From Heliocidaris erythrogramma (lineage: Eukaryota > Echinodermata > Echinoidea > Camarodonta > Echinometridae), in assembly GCA_025617745.1 (NCBI GenBank), contig CM046864.1:558001-622000 (forward strand): DNA of 64,000 nucleotides, written 5' to 3'. The position numbers were made by a program, and so were the translations under genes. This document shows, piece after piece, positions 45,621-56,585 of this stretch. The first letter of the stretch is position 1. Every line of letters begins with the position of its first letter. The notes beneath the pieces are model-generated. The model was not told where the DNA came from. It saw nothing but the letters and a program-made list of their open reading frames with translations, and did no database searches.

Positions 45621-46824
45621 ATTATGTTTATGTAAGTTTATCGACTCATCCCTTATATGTTACGTTTGAAAGCAACTGTTGTTTAACATTGATTATGAAA
45701 TAAATGCAGAAAAGCATCTGCAAAGAAACAAACAAACAACCTAAAATGTCTTTTTGCAAACTTTATCTGAAATTGAAAATACGAAGCTCCCTACTCGTGT
45801 GTTCCACTCCATTGAAACGGAATCTCCCTAGGGTCCCCTCCAGACACTCCCCCGATCTACATTCTCTTTCTATAACCCTTGGTGGCACAGTATCCCCACA
45901 TTTTCAAGAAGCCTCCTTTTTTTTTCTTCTGACGGCTCTGTTTCTAATCAGTACCCTACCCCTCCCTTTCCCCTTTCTGATAAGTGCCAGTTATAACATG
46001 TTAAATGTACTCACTCTCTCTTTTAATAATGCCCACTCTAAAGTGCCCTTATTTTTTAGTTTAATTATTACCCTTTCCCCCTTTTCCCCTTCTGAAAAAT
46101 TGCCCTTGTCACCTTCAGTAGGTTTCCCTTTTCTTTTTTGTTCTTCTTTTATTTTTTTTTCAAACATATTTTTAGCATTAGTAATTGTCTAGGGGGTAGT
46201 GTCCAGATAAAAAAAAAATATAGTTTCAAAGGCGAATATATATATTCTTTGGTCATAATAGGAAATAATAAGGACAGGTTTACGACACCACATTTTTATC
46301 ATTTCCCCGGCAACTACCAGTCACACATGCTATGCAGGAACTCTGAATATGTAAGTCAATGGCAAGTCTGTGAAATTTGAAATTTAGCTGCTTTTTATAC
46401 ACCCAGATTGAATAAGTCTGTTTCAGTCTCCTCATTCGTTATGGAGTTAATTCATTTCATTTCAAAGGACAGGTATACAACTTCAATTTCATAACCATTT
46501 AATCTGGCAACGACTATAGTCACTCATACCAACTCTTGTCATCTAAACATTTTTAGTAAAAATCTAATCGAAGTTTAGCTACTTGCTGTGAGAGCTACTT
46601 GATTGATACCCAGGGGGAAAAAAAACTGAGGATAGATATGTCATTCCATGAATTAATTAACGTAAGAAGAAGTCTCCTACGATGTATAGCGTATATCTAC
46701 ATCAATGTAGATCCCGATTGATTTTGGATTTGTTTTCAGGCCGGATTTGGACAAAAATCTACTTTGAAAGGCAAAATAACAAATATTTTGGGTGTTATAA
46801 TATACAAATAATGCACAGGTCTGA

Positions 46825-47090
46825 GTGTGTTGGTAGGAATTGTGTGCATAAGGTAACTATGGAATGTTTAACCCACGAGGCGCAGCCGAGTTTCCATAGT
46901 TTCCATAGTTACCGCATGCACACTATTCCTATCGACACACGAAAAAACATGTGCATCATCTGTTTTATAGAACGGTGGACAAATTTTTGCCAAAAATCCA
47001 TTTTTTTCAAGCATGCGTCCGGTAATTACCGACGCATGGCAAATTTACTGGATGCATGGCTAGCCATGCGTCGGTAATTACCGGACGCAT
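46825..47090. repeat. Two consecutive inverted repeats, copy B
   Basis: Sister of 38196-38461. Confidence 0.75.
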
Positions 47091-47766
47091 GGCAAATTTA
47101 CCGGATGCATGATAAGAGAAAAAACCTTATACAAGGCACTGCTTCATGCTTGCACTGGTAAATCATTTCCATGAATCATAAATAGCTTTTAGAAATTTAA
47201 TGACTTCCATCTGGCTATTTAAGGTTAAATTTCAAAATTTAATTCAGTGTTACTAGAGTCTTGACCCTAAGCTAACTACTGTCAACTTTTTTATTTCAGA
47301 ATCTGTCAACAACTAGCCCAAGTTAGATATAATCTAGTCTATTTACATTAAATCAAGTAATTTAAAGAATTAATGCAAAGATTCTGAGAACTTCTAGTCT
47401 TGCATCAACAAATTTTAAGTCTGGTCATCCCATAAATTCATAATCCAGGCCAGGCCAGACCAGTGACAGTAGTCGTCGGTACGTGTCGATGCAGTGGATA
47501 TGCTGCGCTGTAGTGAATCACCGTATGCACTGCAGTGCAGCGTACGGTACAGTGACCCTCTCCTTTCAGTTTCACACTGCACTGATTTTCATTTAATCGC
47601 CTTTTCAGTTTGCTTGTTTTTAAACAGGTAGATCTATAATCGGATTTTATTGGGCTTACCATCAGAATCTGAAGTCAACTATCATTAACATCTGATTTTT
47701 TTCTCAAATCTTGCAATTCTCCGTCATTAAAAAGTCGTATATCGCGGCTCTCACCTCACTCTCGCA

Positions 47767-48363
47767 TAGCCAGGATTGGCTTCGTGAATGTAAAAAAAAA
47801 AAAATTGGCTATACGCCTTCTACATCACGAAGCCAGGCGTTCTTACCCAGCAATCTAATTGCGCACGGGTTAGCAGGACTGGAAAATGCCCTGAAATAAC
47901 ACTTTTCTGATAACTCCCGCGACCGACAGCTCCTTCACCACAGCGTTTCCTCCTAGGAAAACGTTTAGAATTAGAATGTCTTTTTGATCGTACGTATTTT
48001 TACCAAAAAATCCAAAAAAGATCATAAGAAATTTCCGAGAACTCGCCAGTGTTTGTGTGTATCCATTGTCATGCCATATCTGCATGACAAGAGGAGGCAT
48101 GGATACACACAAACACTGGCGAGTTCTCGGAAATTTCTTATGATCTTTTTTGGATTTTTTGGTAAAAATACGTACGATCAAAAAGACATTCTAATTCTAA
48201 AAGTCGCGGGAGTTATCAGATAAGTGTTATTTCAGGGCATTTTCCAGTCCTGCTAACCCGTGCGCAATTAGATTGCTGGGTAAGAACGCCTGGCTTCGTG
48301 ATGTAGAAGGCGTATAGCCAATTTTTTTTTTTTTTTTTACATTCACGAAGCCAATCCTGGCTA
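47767..48363. mobile_element. Foldback element, copy B
   Basis: Sister of 39117-39715, arms of about 300 bp. Confidence 0.85.
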
Positions 48364-48977
48364 CTCTCGCACTCGCTAAAATAAATATCGATAGCATGTT
48401 TACAGTGGCTATCGTCAGTGATCGTAATAATTATCGATATCGAACGTCAGGCCAGTAAAATTCAAGGCGCAGCTCTTGACCAATGAGATTGCAGGGATTT
48501 CTCGACCCGTTCTATAATAAGAAATAACGAGGACAGGTTTACTTGCGTTTTATACACCCAAATTGTATAAGGGTGTTTCCATCTCCTTCTTCTTGATGGA
48601 CAGGTATATACAAATTGACATTTCATAATAATTTTATCTGGCAATGCGACTAGTCACTCATACTAGTAAGCAAAAGAGGGTTCCTAGTCATTCTAGCCAT
48701 TTAGAGTAAAAATCTAATCGAAGTTGAAAAGAAGACAAAGAAAAACAAAGCAGGAAGGGTAGAGGGGGTAATGGAACGTCAAATACAATAGTACAAGTAT
48801 TCAGGAGATTTGAAAATTGCAGTTAAATGGCAATATTAACAACCAAATTGAATATGTCTGTGAAACATACTTGCTTATACACCCAGATTGATTAAGTCTG
48901 TTTCAATCGCCTTCTTGATAGTCGATTGATTTCATTGCACGTGTAACTCCATAGTCATACCTCATTACAACACTTAC

Positions 48978-48998
48978 AGCCGGTAAAGCCTGCCTAAT
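48978..48998 (-). pseudogene. Truncated LRR exon, copy B
   Basis: Same 21 bp exon remnant as 40323-40343, coding L-Y-R-L; the donor is GTAAGTG here. Confidence 0.6.
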
Positions 48999-50775
48999 AA
49001 ATGTACTTATGTTCAAAGGTGTAATATATTCTTAATCAGTGACCTGTATCACTTTAGAAATAAAATATCAGAAAAGGGTTTAAATCAAGACATTCTAGCT
49101 TACGGTATCATCTGCTAACACTTTACATGGGGCTGCCATTTTCTTGATGACATGGAGTTGTACAGAACCACTGGAAACCGTTCTTGTCAGGAAGATATTT
49201 TTAATCCTCGAGCTAAATTGCTCCTCTTCATTATAAAAAAATCCCCATATATGATGGAAAATACATAACAGGTGTATACATAATATATTCTAAAATTTGA
49301 AAATTTATAGATTTCTTTTTAAATTCTCTGGTTTTGCTATCTATATAGAAATCGATTTCTTGGGCTTGTCGGGCAGAGCAGAACATAATTTATACAATGC
49401 GCATTTTGACTTTTGAAGTCCATTATCTCAAAGCAGGTGAATGCATAGTTTGTCATTATTGACGCGCGGGAAAGTCATCATCCATAAATTTGCTCCGTCG
49501 CGCACGTCATAGTATTTGATTTGATTTGATTTGATTTGATTTGATTTATTCGTCAGGTATATTACAATACAAACACATCGAGGTACCATGACAGGATAGC
49601 CCATGAAAGCCGAAATGGCTTATTTCCAATGGGGTCCTTACCTAAATAACTGATAAAAAATACACTAAGAAAACACATTAGTACGGCTACAAGACTATCG
49701 TACAAGTACGACAAGTAATAAGAATGTACTAAAGTAGCAAAATAAAACATAACATTTTTATAAAGTAGGCGAAGATTACATGTGGAAACAAGACTTACTC
49801 AACGGGAAAAAAAAACTATATACAGAAAATCATAATGAAACTATCGATAATAAACGTTGGTTACATAAGTCATATAATATAGGACAAAACCCTCTGAGCT
49901 ACAAAAAAGAGAGGAGAAATACAGTTATGGAGTAGACACATTTTTTCAGATGATGCTTCAATACCCTTTTAAAATGTAAAAAAATGTTTCACTGACTTAA
50001 CATGATTTGGGAGGGAATTCCAGAAAAGAATACAGTTAAAATAAAAGGAATTTCCAATTTTACCTTTCCGCTTAGGCACTACGAAATTAAATTGACTATT
50101 TCTAGTGTCATGCCCATGAACACTTGAAGAGCGAGTAAAATTATTTGAAATAATTATAGTGATCTGCATTAGAGTAAAAAATCTTATGTACATGGTGAAT
50201 TAAAAGTTGATCTAAGGTTTATATGAAGAAGACCAGCTTTTTCAAGTTTACTCTTCCCAATGTGTGTTCTTGGTGGTAAGTGATTGATAAATCTTACAAT
50301 CTTATTTTGGATTATTTTTAACTTGTTTTTTTTAAACCTTGCCTAGACTGCAGTACTATGCCGCATTAGCATAATCAAATAAACATTGTATTAAGGAAAA
50401 ACTTAAAATGCGTCTTGATTTTAAGTTCATGCAATTTTGATAACGATACAAACATTTTAGACGAGCATTAGCTTTTTTGACTATAGTGTCAACCAAACTT
50501 GAGCAAGAAAGATCACTAGCTATATTTAGTCCTAAATACTTCACAGAATCCTGTCTCTTAATGAGTTGATTGTTATAACTTATATTGAAATCATCAGTAT
50601 ACTACAACCTACTCCGCGAACAAAACAAAATACTTTCGGTTTTACCAATATGTAAGCTAAGCTTATTTGCTGGCATCCAACACAGTTTGATAATTCTAAG
50701 CTAAGTTTTTCCCCGATCAGCTTAGGATCAGTACCAGAATATAGTAACACACTATCATCCGCATATAAAAGTATG

Positions 50776-51573
50776 CTGACCCGCAATAAAAAGTACCCAC
50801 GACTTTATAATGGTATATCATATTTATATTGACAGACACAGAATGACATTGAACCAGGGTGGAAAGATTGACCTTTTATTGAAACATTTCACTAATTTCG
50901 GAAGACAATGCTGTCTCTTGTCAGCGCGAATTACAGCGCAGAACACAACAAGTTGAAAAATGAAAGTCACAGATCACCCCTGGTGTTTGTGGATGGCAAC
51001 ATCACTGCACCAGCGCTATGTGGACGATATCCTGAGACCACACCTGGTGCCATTCCGCAGAACAACCGAGGACTGCGTATCTTTCAGCATGACAATGCCC
51101 GACCTCATGCTGCACGGCTAACCACTGCATTCATGAGGGGTGCACATTAACACCATGGAGTGGCCGGCGATGTTCCCTGACCTCAATCCCATTGAGCATC
51201 TGTGGGATGAGCTTGGGAGGCGCATTGCTGGCAGGGTCAGGACTCGTGCACAACTGATCCAGACTTTGCAAGATGAATGGAACAGGATTCCACAAGATTT
51301 CATTCAAAGACTGGTGCGCAGTATGCGTCGCAGATGCAATGCCTGTCTGCAAACAAATGGTGGCCACACACACTATTGATCTGTGACTTTCATTTTTCAA
51401 CTTGTTCTGCGCTGCAATGCGCGCTGACAAGAGACAGCATTGTCTTCCGAAATTAGTGAAATGTTTCAATAAAAGGTCAATCTTTCCACCCTGGTTCATT
51501 GTCATTCTGTGTCTGTCAATATAAATATGGTATACCATTATAAAGTCGTGAGTACTTTTTATTGTGGGTCAGT
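50776..51573 (+). mobile_element. Tc1/mariner-like element, internally reduced
   Basis: The inverted ends are about 195 bp long (CTGACCCGCAATAAAAAGTA at the left; its complement at the right with a few differences). It sits at a TA in the LINE between the NDSKLY and LLYADD codons. The interior keeps only the C-terminal transposase part: FVDGNITA, then FQHDNARPHAARLT, then MEWPA.FPDLNPIEHLWDELGRR, with frame changes near 51000-51045 and 51150. The N-terminal DNA-binding part is missing. Confidence 0.9.
50908..51379 (+). pseudogene. Tc1 transposase remnant
   Basis: Contains the DNARPHAA block (second catalytic Asp region) and PDLNPIEHLWDELGRR with the final acidic residue of the DDE triad. Two frame changes and loss of the N-terminus make it inactive. 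Tc1 transposases cut and paste at TA. Confidence 0.85.
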
Positions 51574-52688
51574 ATAATTTACTGTCGTTGACACAAACAC
51601 ACATATCATTAATGTAGCACATGAAAAGAATGGGACCTAATATGCTCCCCTGGGGAACTCCGCATCTTATGGGCATAGAATCGGAGAGTACATTTTGCAA
51701 CGAGACAACTTGATGACGATTGGTCAAGTAAGACCTAAACCATTGCACACATGCAGAATTTAAACCCATTACTTCTAATTTACTTAACAGTATATTATGG
51801 TTAACGGTATGGAAGGCTTTTTGCAAGTCACGAAGAACCATCCCGACAAAACGTCCTTGGGAAATTTCGTTGAATAAAACAAGTTTCAGTGGAATAACCA
51901 TTTCTACAACCAGATTGAAATTCGTATATTATTTTGTTTTCTTGAAAGTAGTTCTCTAATTGGGCATACACACATTTCTCCAGGACCTTCGAGACTATAC
52001 TTAAAACGCTAATCGGTCTATAATTGCTAACATTAGTTTTATCTTTCTTTTTATAAAGGGGTGTTACTTTTGCAATTTTCATTTCATCAGGGAAGGTGGA
52101 AGTTGAGATAGATAAGTTAATAATGTGAGTTAAAGGTTTATACAAATATTTAGCTCCATCCTTCAAAAATCTGGCAGGTACCAAGTCAAGAACGGTACTT
52201 TTTGATATTTTCAACTTATTGAATTCATCTAAAACAAACTTTTCTTTGACAGGAGAAAAAAGAAAACATCCTTTCGATACACCCTTACTGTCGTATAATT
52301 TTTGTAATTTACCACTGTCCGTTCCAAATTCATTTGTGTTGCTATCTGGCAGATTACTAGCGAATTTTTCTGCCACAGTTGTGAAATAATTGTTAAATTC
52401 GTTCGCTATCCTCATATTGTCATGACATAACTCCCCTTGGATATTAATAACATTCTCTTTAATATTCTTTTGTTTGTTTTTACAACCTAAATCTTTCAGA
52501 TTCTTCCACAACTTTTTAGAATCATTTTTGATTTGATTTTGGAAGTCTTCATCTTTAGCCTGTCTCACTTTTCTTTGCACCAAATTACGTAAAAGTTTCT
52601 TTTCTAATTCTAAATTACCATAATCCTTTTTCATTCTTTTAAAAGCTATATTTCTTTGTCTTATTAAGGAAATAATTTCAGCATTCAT
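51569..52688 (-). pseudogene. LINE reverse transcriptase, N-terminal and palm
   Basis: Two overlapping open pieces (52688-51828 and 51901-51569) cover the region before RT and the RT blocks NYRPISVLSIVSKVLE and CGVPQGSILGPILFMCYIND. A frameshift lies in the overlap near 51830-51900. The YADD block is beyond the Tc1 insertion. Upstream, KQRTDK is followed by a stop just before MNAEII. Confidence 0.85.
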
Positions 52689-52720
52689 TCACTTATCGGT
52701 TCTTTGCTTAATTCTTACTT

Positions 52721-53030
52721 GTTTTCAAAGAAATATAAAACACATTCTCGTATTTAGAATATATGTATATATCTGTTAAATATTTTAAATCTCAAATAGG
52801 ATTTTGTATCAGGAAGAAAGACAATTTTGCAGTCGGATTAAAAATATCTTTACGTACACATAAAAAAATGGCAGCCCCCGGGTATCGCTAGCAGACGATA
52901 AATCTTGCTGAGAAAATCTTGATTTATACCCATCTTGTTAATGCAAAACTACGTAGGGCAACAAGAAGGAATATATGACATCTTTAAATATAAGCACATT
53001 TATATTTTGCGGTTAATTCTGTTAAGTCTG
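52721..53030. repeat. Right flank of the LINE, paralogous to 1255-1562
   Basis: TTTTCAAAGAAATATAAAAC onward matches the start of the window, then switches to array-unit sequence (TTAAGTCTGTTTCTATCTCC) at about 53024. Confidence 0.75.
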
Positions 53031-53049
53031 TTTCTATCTCCTTCGGTGA

Positions 53050-53510
53050 ACTGAGCACAGGTATATAGTCCGAAAACGGCGTATGAGTGTAGAGCCCTCA
53101 TCGTTCAGTAGGAGACAATGTGTACAAAAGGCATTTGGAAAATCTTGCAAAGTCAACCTGGAATCAATATACATATTAGTAAACAAAGAAGCTTGATGGG
53201 AGGAATTTTAATTCTGGTTCACGGCCAAGTCACGATGAACTGGAATCAAATACCCAAGATCCTCTTCTTTCTGACTCATTAATATTCAAACGGTCCGCCG
53301 TAGACAATGGTTAGTAAACAAAGAAGCTTCATGGGAGGAATTTTAATTTGTAACCAAATTTTGTAGACATTTTACTCCCAGTGTTAAAGATCGTATGCTC
53401 GATCTGTAATGAAAAACACAAGTCAGAAAAAATTGGAACTAGCGGGATTCGAACCTGTCATCTACTGCTTGCCGGGCACCGACTTAACTACCAGGCTATT
53501 CAGGGCAATG
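53050..53510 (-). mobile_element. tRNA-derived SINE-like element
   Basis: On the minus strand the head at about 53510-53443 has A-box-like TAGTTAAGTCGG and B-box GGTTCGAATCC. The body that follows includes two direct copies of a 37 bp block (TAGTAAACAAAGAAGCTTSA on plus, at about 53164 and 53310). A genuine tRNA gene is unlikely, since no proper acceptor stem or anticodon arm was made out. Confidence 0.5.
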
Positions 53511-54230
53511 TATAGATCCCGATTGATTTTAGATTTGTTTTCAGGCCGGATTTAGACAGAAATCTAATTTCAAAGGCTAAATAATATATATGTTGGTGTC
53601 ATAGTAAGAAATAACGAGGACAAGTGTACGGCTCCACTGTTTTTTTTTTTAATTTTCCTCGGCAGTTATACCATTCACATCTACTATAAATTATAGGGAC
53701 TCTGAATGTGTAATTCAATGACAATATAAATTACCAATTGAATAAGTCCGTGAAATTTACTTGCTTTTTATACACCCAGATTTAATAGGCTTGTTTCCAT
53801 CTCCTTCTTCTTGATGGAGCTAATTCATTTCATTTCACAAGGACAGGTATACAACTTTAAAATTTCATAACCATTTTATCTGGCAACGACTAGTCACTCA
53901 TACTAAGTAAGAGAGGGTTCCTAGTCATTTTCTTGTCATCTAAACATTTTTAATAAAAATCTAATCAAAGTTTAAAAGAAGACAAAGAAAAAACAAAGCA
54001 GGATGGGTAGAAGGAGCAGTGGAACGTCAAATACAATAGTACATCGAAGTATTCAGGAGCTCTGAAAATTGCAGTTGGCAATATTAACAACCAAATTGAA
54101 CATGTCTGTGAAACATACTTCCTTATACACCCAAATTGATTAAGTCTGTTTCTATCTCCTTCTAATGGATAGAGTCAATTCATTTCATTGCACGTGTAAC
54201 TCCATAGTCATACCTCATTACAATACTTAC

Positions 54231-54302
54231 AGCCACTCGAGACTGCCTAATCCATTGAAGATTCCTGGGATGAGAGACTGAATCTGGTTACCATTTAAAT
54301 AT
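54231..54302 (-). CDS. LRR exon f (72 bp)
   Basis: The most upstream LRR exon in the coding direction. Encodes YLNGNQIQSLI, PGIFNGLGSL and the variable pair E-W (codons at 54233-54238). Acceptor GTACGTAG and donor GTAAGTATTG are intact. Confidence 0.8.
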
Positions 54303-54702
54303 CTACGTACATAAAAACAGAGGGAAAATTGAAACAACAATCAATACAAAGAAGAAGACAAAAATAAGGATAGATATGTTATTCCATGCATTAATTAACG
54401 TAAGAAGAAGTCTCCTACGATATATAGCATTATCTACATCAATATTGTACCTCTGAAAGCAGGGCAATGTATAGATCCCGATTGATTTTGGATTTGTTTT
54501 CAGGCCGGATTTAGACAAAAATCTAATTTCAAAGGCTAAATAATATATATTTTGGTGTCATAGTAAGAAATAACGAGGACAAGTGTACGGCTCCACTGGT
54601 TTTTTTTAATCATTTTCCTCGGCAGCTACCATTCACATCTAATATAAATGTTAGGGACTCTGAATGTGTAATTTACGAAGGCCTGGAAGGGCCAAACTGA
54701 CG

Positions 54703-54833
54703 ACGTAAAAAAAAAAAAAATATTACGTACGTACGTAATAATACTACGTACGTACGTGATAATATTACGTACGTACGTGATAATATTACGTACGTACGTG
54801 ATAATTACTACGTACGTACGTAATAAATCACAC
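54703..54833. repeat. ACGTACGT palindrome array
   Basis: After a poly-A run, five copies of a 22 bp unit built around TACGTACGTACGTRATAA occur at about 54720-54827. Each unit is nearly self-complementary. Confidence 0.85.
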
Positions 54834-55043
54834 GTGAAAAAGGTTGAAATTACACAGCTGCCTTATTATTATCCGTCGATTCCCGTTGATTTGCCACAAT
54901 ATTGTGAGCCTGTGGGCTTTTGCTTGTCTAGTGTGAAGAAACCTCAACATTTGTGTGGTGTGTGACGTATGTTGGTGGATGTGTGTGTGTGTGTGTGTGC
55001 CTCTTCATTTTCCCAGCGGCAAGTCCGGTCCCAGACAAATCAA

Positions 55044-56245
55044 AACAGAATAAAGCAGTTCGACTCTGTTCGAGTAAAATCGAACAAAATGAAGTTATGA
55101 ATCTTTATGACACTGAAAGCTAATGAAAACAAAGAAAATCACTAGACAAATTGGCCACTTTGTCATGAACTTGTAACGTCCCATATCCTCATCACAAGCC
55201 GTCAATGATTTTCCCAGAATATGATTTCCTCATAACTTGAACCTATGAGGCATAGACGATTATAGTTATATGTTTTTGCATGTATCCCGGGAAAAAAGTC
55301 AGTGAGACCGCTTTCAAAATATTACATATTCCTAGTCATTGTTTATTTTTTAAAATTTTTTATCTTCATGCTATTAAAATAAAATAACGAAATCATAGGC
55401 CTATTCTTGGACAAAACGTAAAATGTTTTATTAATAGGCCTGTAGGAAACAGATAATTGCTTTTTCGTCAGCACTGATCTTTAAATAAGATTTTTTTTTA
55501 ACGTGTATAGAGAGAGGTAGAGACTATTTGAGCACCAAGTCGGACACATTATTATTCATGAGCTTCATGCAACACGCGCGCGCGCGCCTTCTTATTACAT
55601 GTGGCTATTATAGTGGGCATCGAAGTGGGCAAAATCGCGCATTGGTGCTCATTATAGTGACTTGGTGCTCATGAAACGTGTGCTAAACCCTACGAGGATT
55701 GTAGGAATGATTATCTTGAAAATTATGTTTCAAATGAACTTTATTTACGTCTCAATATTGTCTTTAGCATCTATTCATCTAGACAATGACTTTGATTTTC
55801 TGAAATTACAATCTTGATGACTGTTTTCAAACAAAATCGCGCATTGGTGCTCATTATAGTGACTTGGTGCTCATGAAACGTGTGCGAAACCCTACTAGGA
55901 GTGTAAGAATATGTAGAATTTTGTTTCAAATGAACTTTATTTACGTCTCAACATTGTCTTTAGCATCTATTCATCTAGACACTGACTTGGTGCTCATTAA
56001 ACGCGTGCCAAACCCTACGAGGATTGTAGGAATGATTATCTGTAAAAATTTTGTTTCAAATGAAATTTATTTACGTCTCAATATTGTCTTTAGCATCTAT
56101 TCATATAGACAATGACTTTGATTTTCTTAGATTACAATCTTGATGACTGTTTTCAAACAAAATCGCGCATTGGTGCTCATTATAGTGACTTGGTGCTCAT
56201 GAAACGTGTGCTAAACCCTATACAGGGGTTATAGGAATAATTGTC
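55044..56245. repeat. Left arm of a long inverted repeat pair
   Basis: Reverse complement of 62450-63333. The outer 0.6 kb aligns end to end (AACAGAATAAAGCAGTTCG at the tip). The inner part is built of direct repeats with GACTTGGTGCTCATGAAACG and CAAATGAACTTTATTTACG, about three copies here and two in the right arm. Confidence 0.8.
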
Positions 56246-56585
56246 TTCAGTGGCGTCAAGGGGGGGGGGGGGGGGAACTTGAGAGGAAATGATTAGCGGA
56301 AATTGTTTGGAGGGAGATCCATATGTTTTTCTTCTCGCCAGCCGTTGAAAAGTCGCTCAGAGGGGGAGGGGGGACAATTTTATGGGGGGGGGGGGGGGGG
56401 GGGGTTATGGGGGTCCAGTCTCCCTCCATAATTCTCTGACAAGCAAAAAAAAAGTTTTCATTCTAAATGGGGGGGGGGGGGCACAATTGATAAAAGGGTG
56501 GATCCTCTATGGTCAAAATGCATACTTTTCTTCCAAGGGGGGGGGGGGGCACGGGCCGGAAGTGCCCCCTGGATCCGCCAATGGA
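56246..56585. mobile_element. hAT-like G-rich MITE
   Basis: Starts CAGTGGCGTCAAGGGGG and ends GCCCCCTGGATCCGCCAATG; contains GAGGGGGACAATTTTATG, several poly-G runs and GGAGGGAGA. Shares blocks in inverse orientation with 20166-20345 and 62217-62425. Confidence 0.55.

Larger units (their letters stand above)
42628..51307. repeat. Tandem segmental duplication, copy B
   Basis: Same order as copy A without the LTR element. The junction A|B is at about 42627 (GATTTCATTCA|TTAACAACC). Confidence 0.9.
49514..52722 (-). mobile_element. 5'-truncated LINE with a nested Tc1 element, copy B and beyond
   Basis: A minus-strand LINE with a tail of about six AAATC units (49514-49546), against four in copy A. 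Reading on the minus strand: MNAEIISLIRQRN (52688), then VTPLYKKKDKTNVSNYRPIS, QKAFHTVNHNILLSKL, CGVPQGSILGPILFM, and, after the Tc1 insertion, LLYADDSVLLYS (50786), KYLGLNIASDL and NSLPNHVKS. ORF1 and the endonuclease are absent. The type is CR1/L2/Jockey-like. The flanks match the continuous sequence at 1107-1562. Confidence 0.88.
17395..54672 (-). other. Tandem array of LRR-exon repeat units (partial LRR gene region)
   Basis: Units begin near AATTGAATAAGTCCGTGAA on the plus strand and are roughly 0.75-0.97 kb when uninterrupted (starts near 17400, 21686, 22664, 25443). Most complete units hold one 72 bp minus-strand exon coding a single 24-residue leucine-rich repeat between an acceptor (TATGTACGCAG or TACGTAG) and a donor (GTAAGTATTG). 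All introns are phase 2, with a CT|G or CT|A split leucine codon, so exons are interchangeable. One exon per LRR with phase-2 introns is known from LGR, RXFP and glycoprotein-hormone receptor genes. The signal peptide, cap and membrane exons are not in view. The array is interrupted by several transposons and partly duplicated. Confidence 0.8.

Noticed and set aside
53443-53510. Functional tRNA gene
   Set aside because: A and B boxes are present but no complete cloverleaf or clear anticodon arm; a SINE head fits better.
55864-56115. ORF with MVLMKRVRNPTR repeats
   Set aside because: Follows the direct repeats of the inverted-arm element; no family resemblance.
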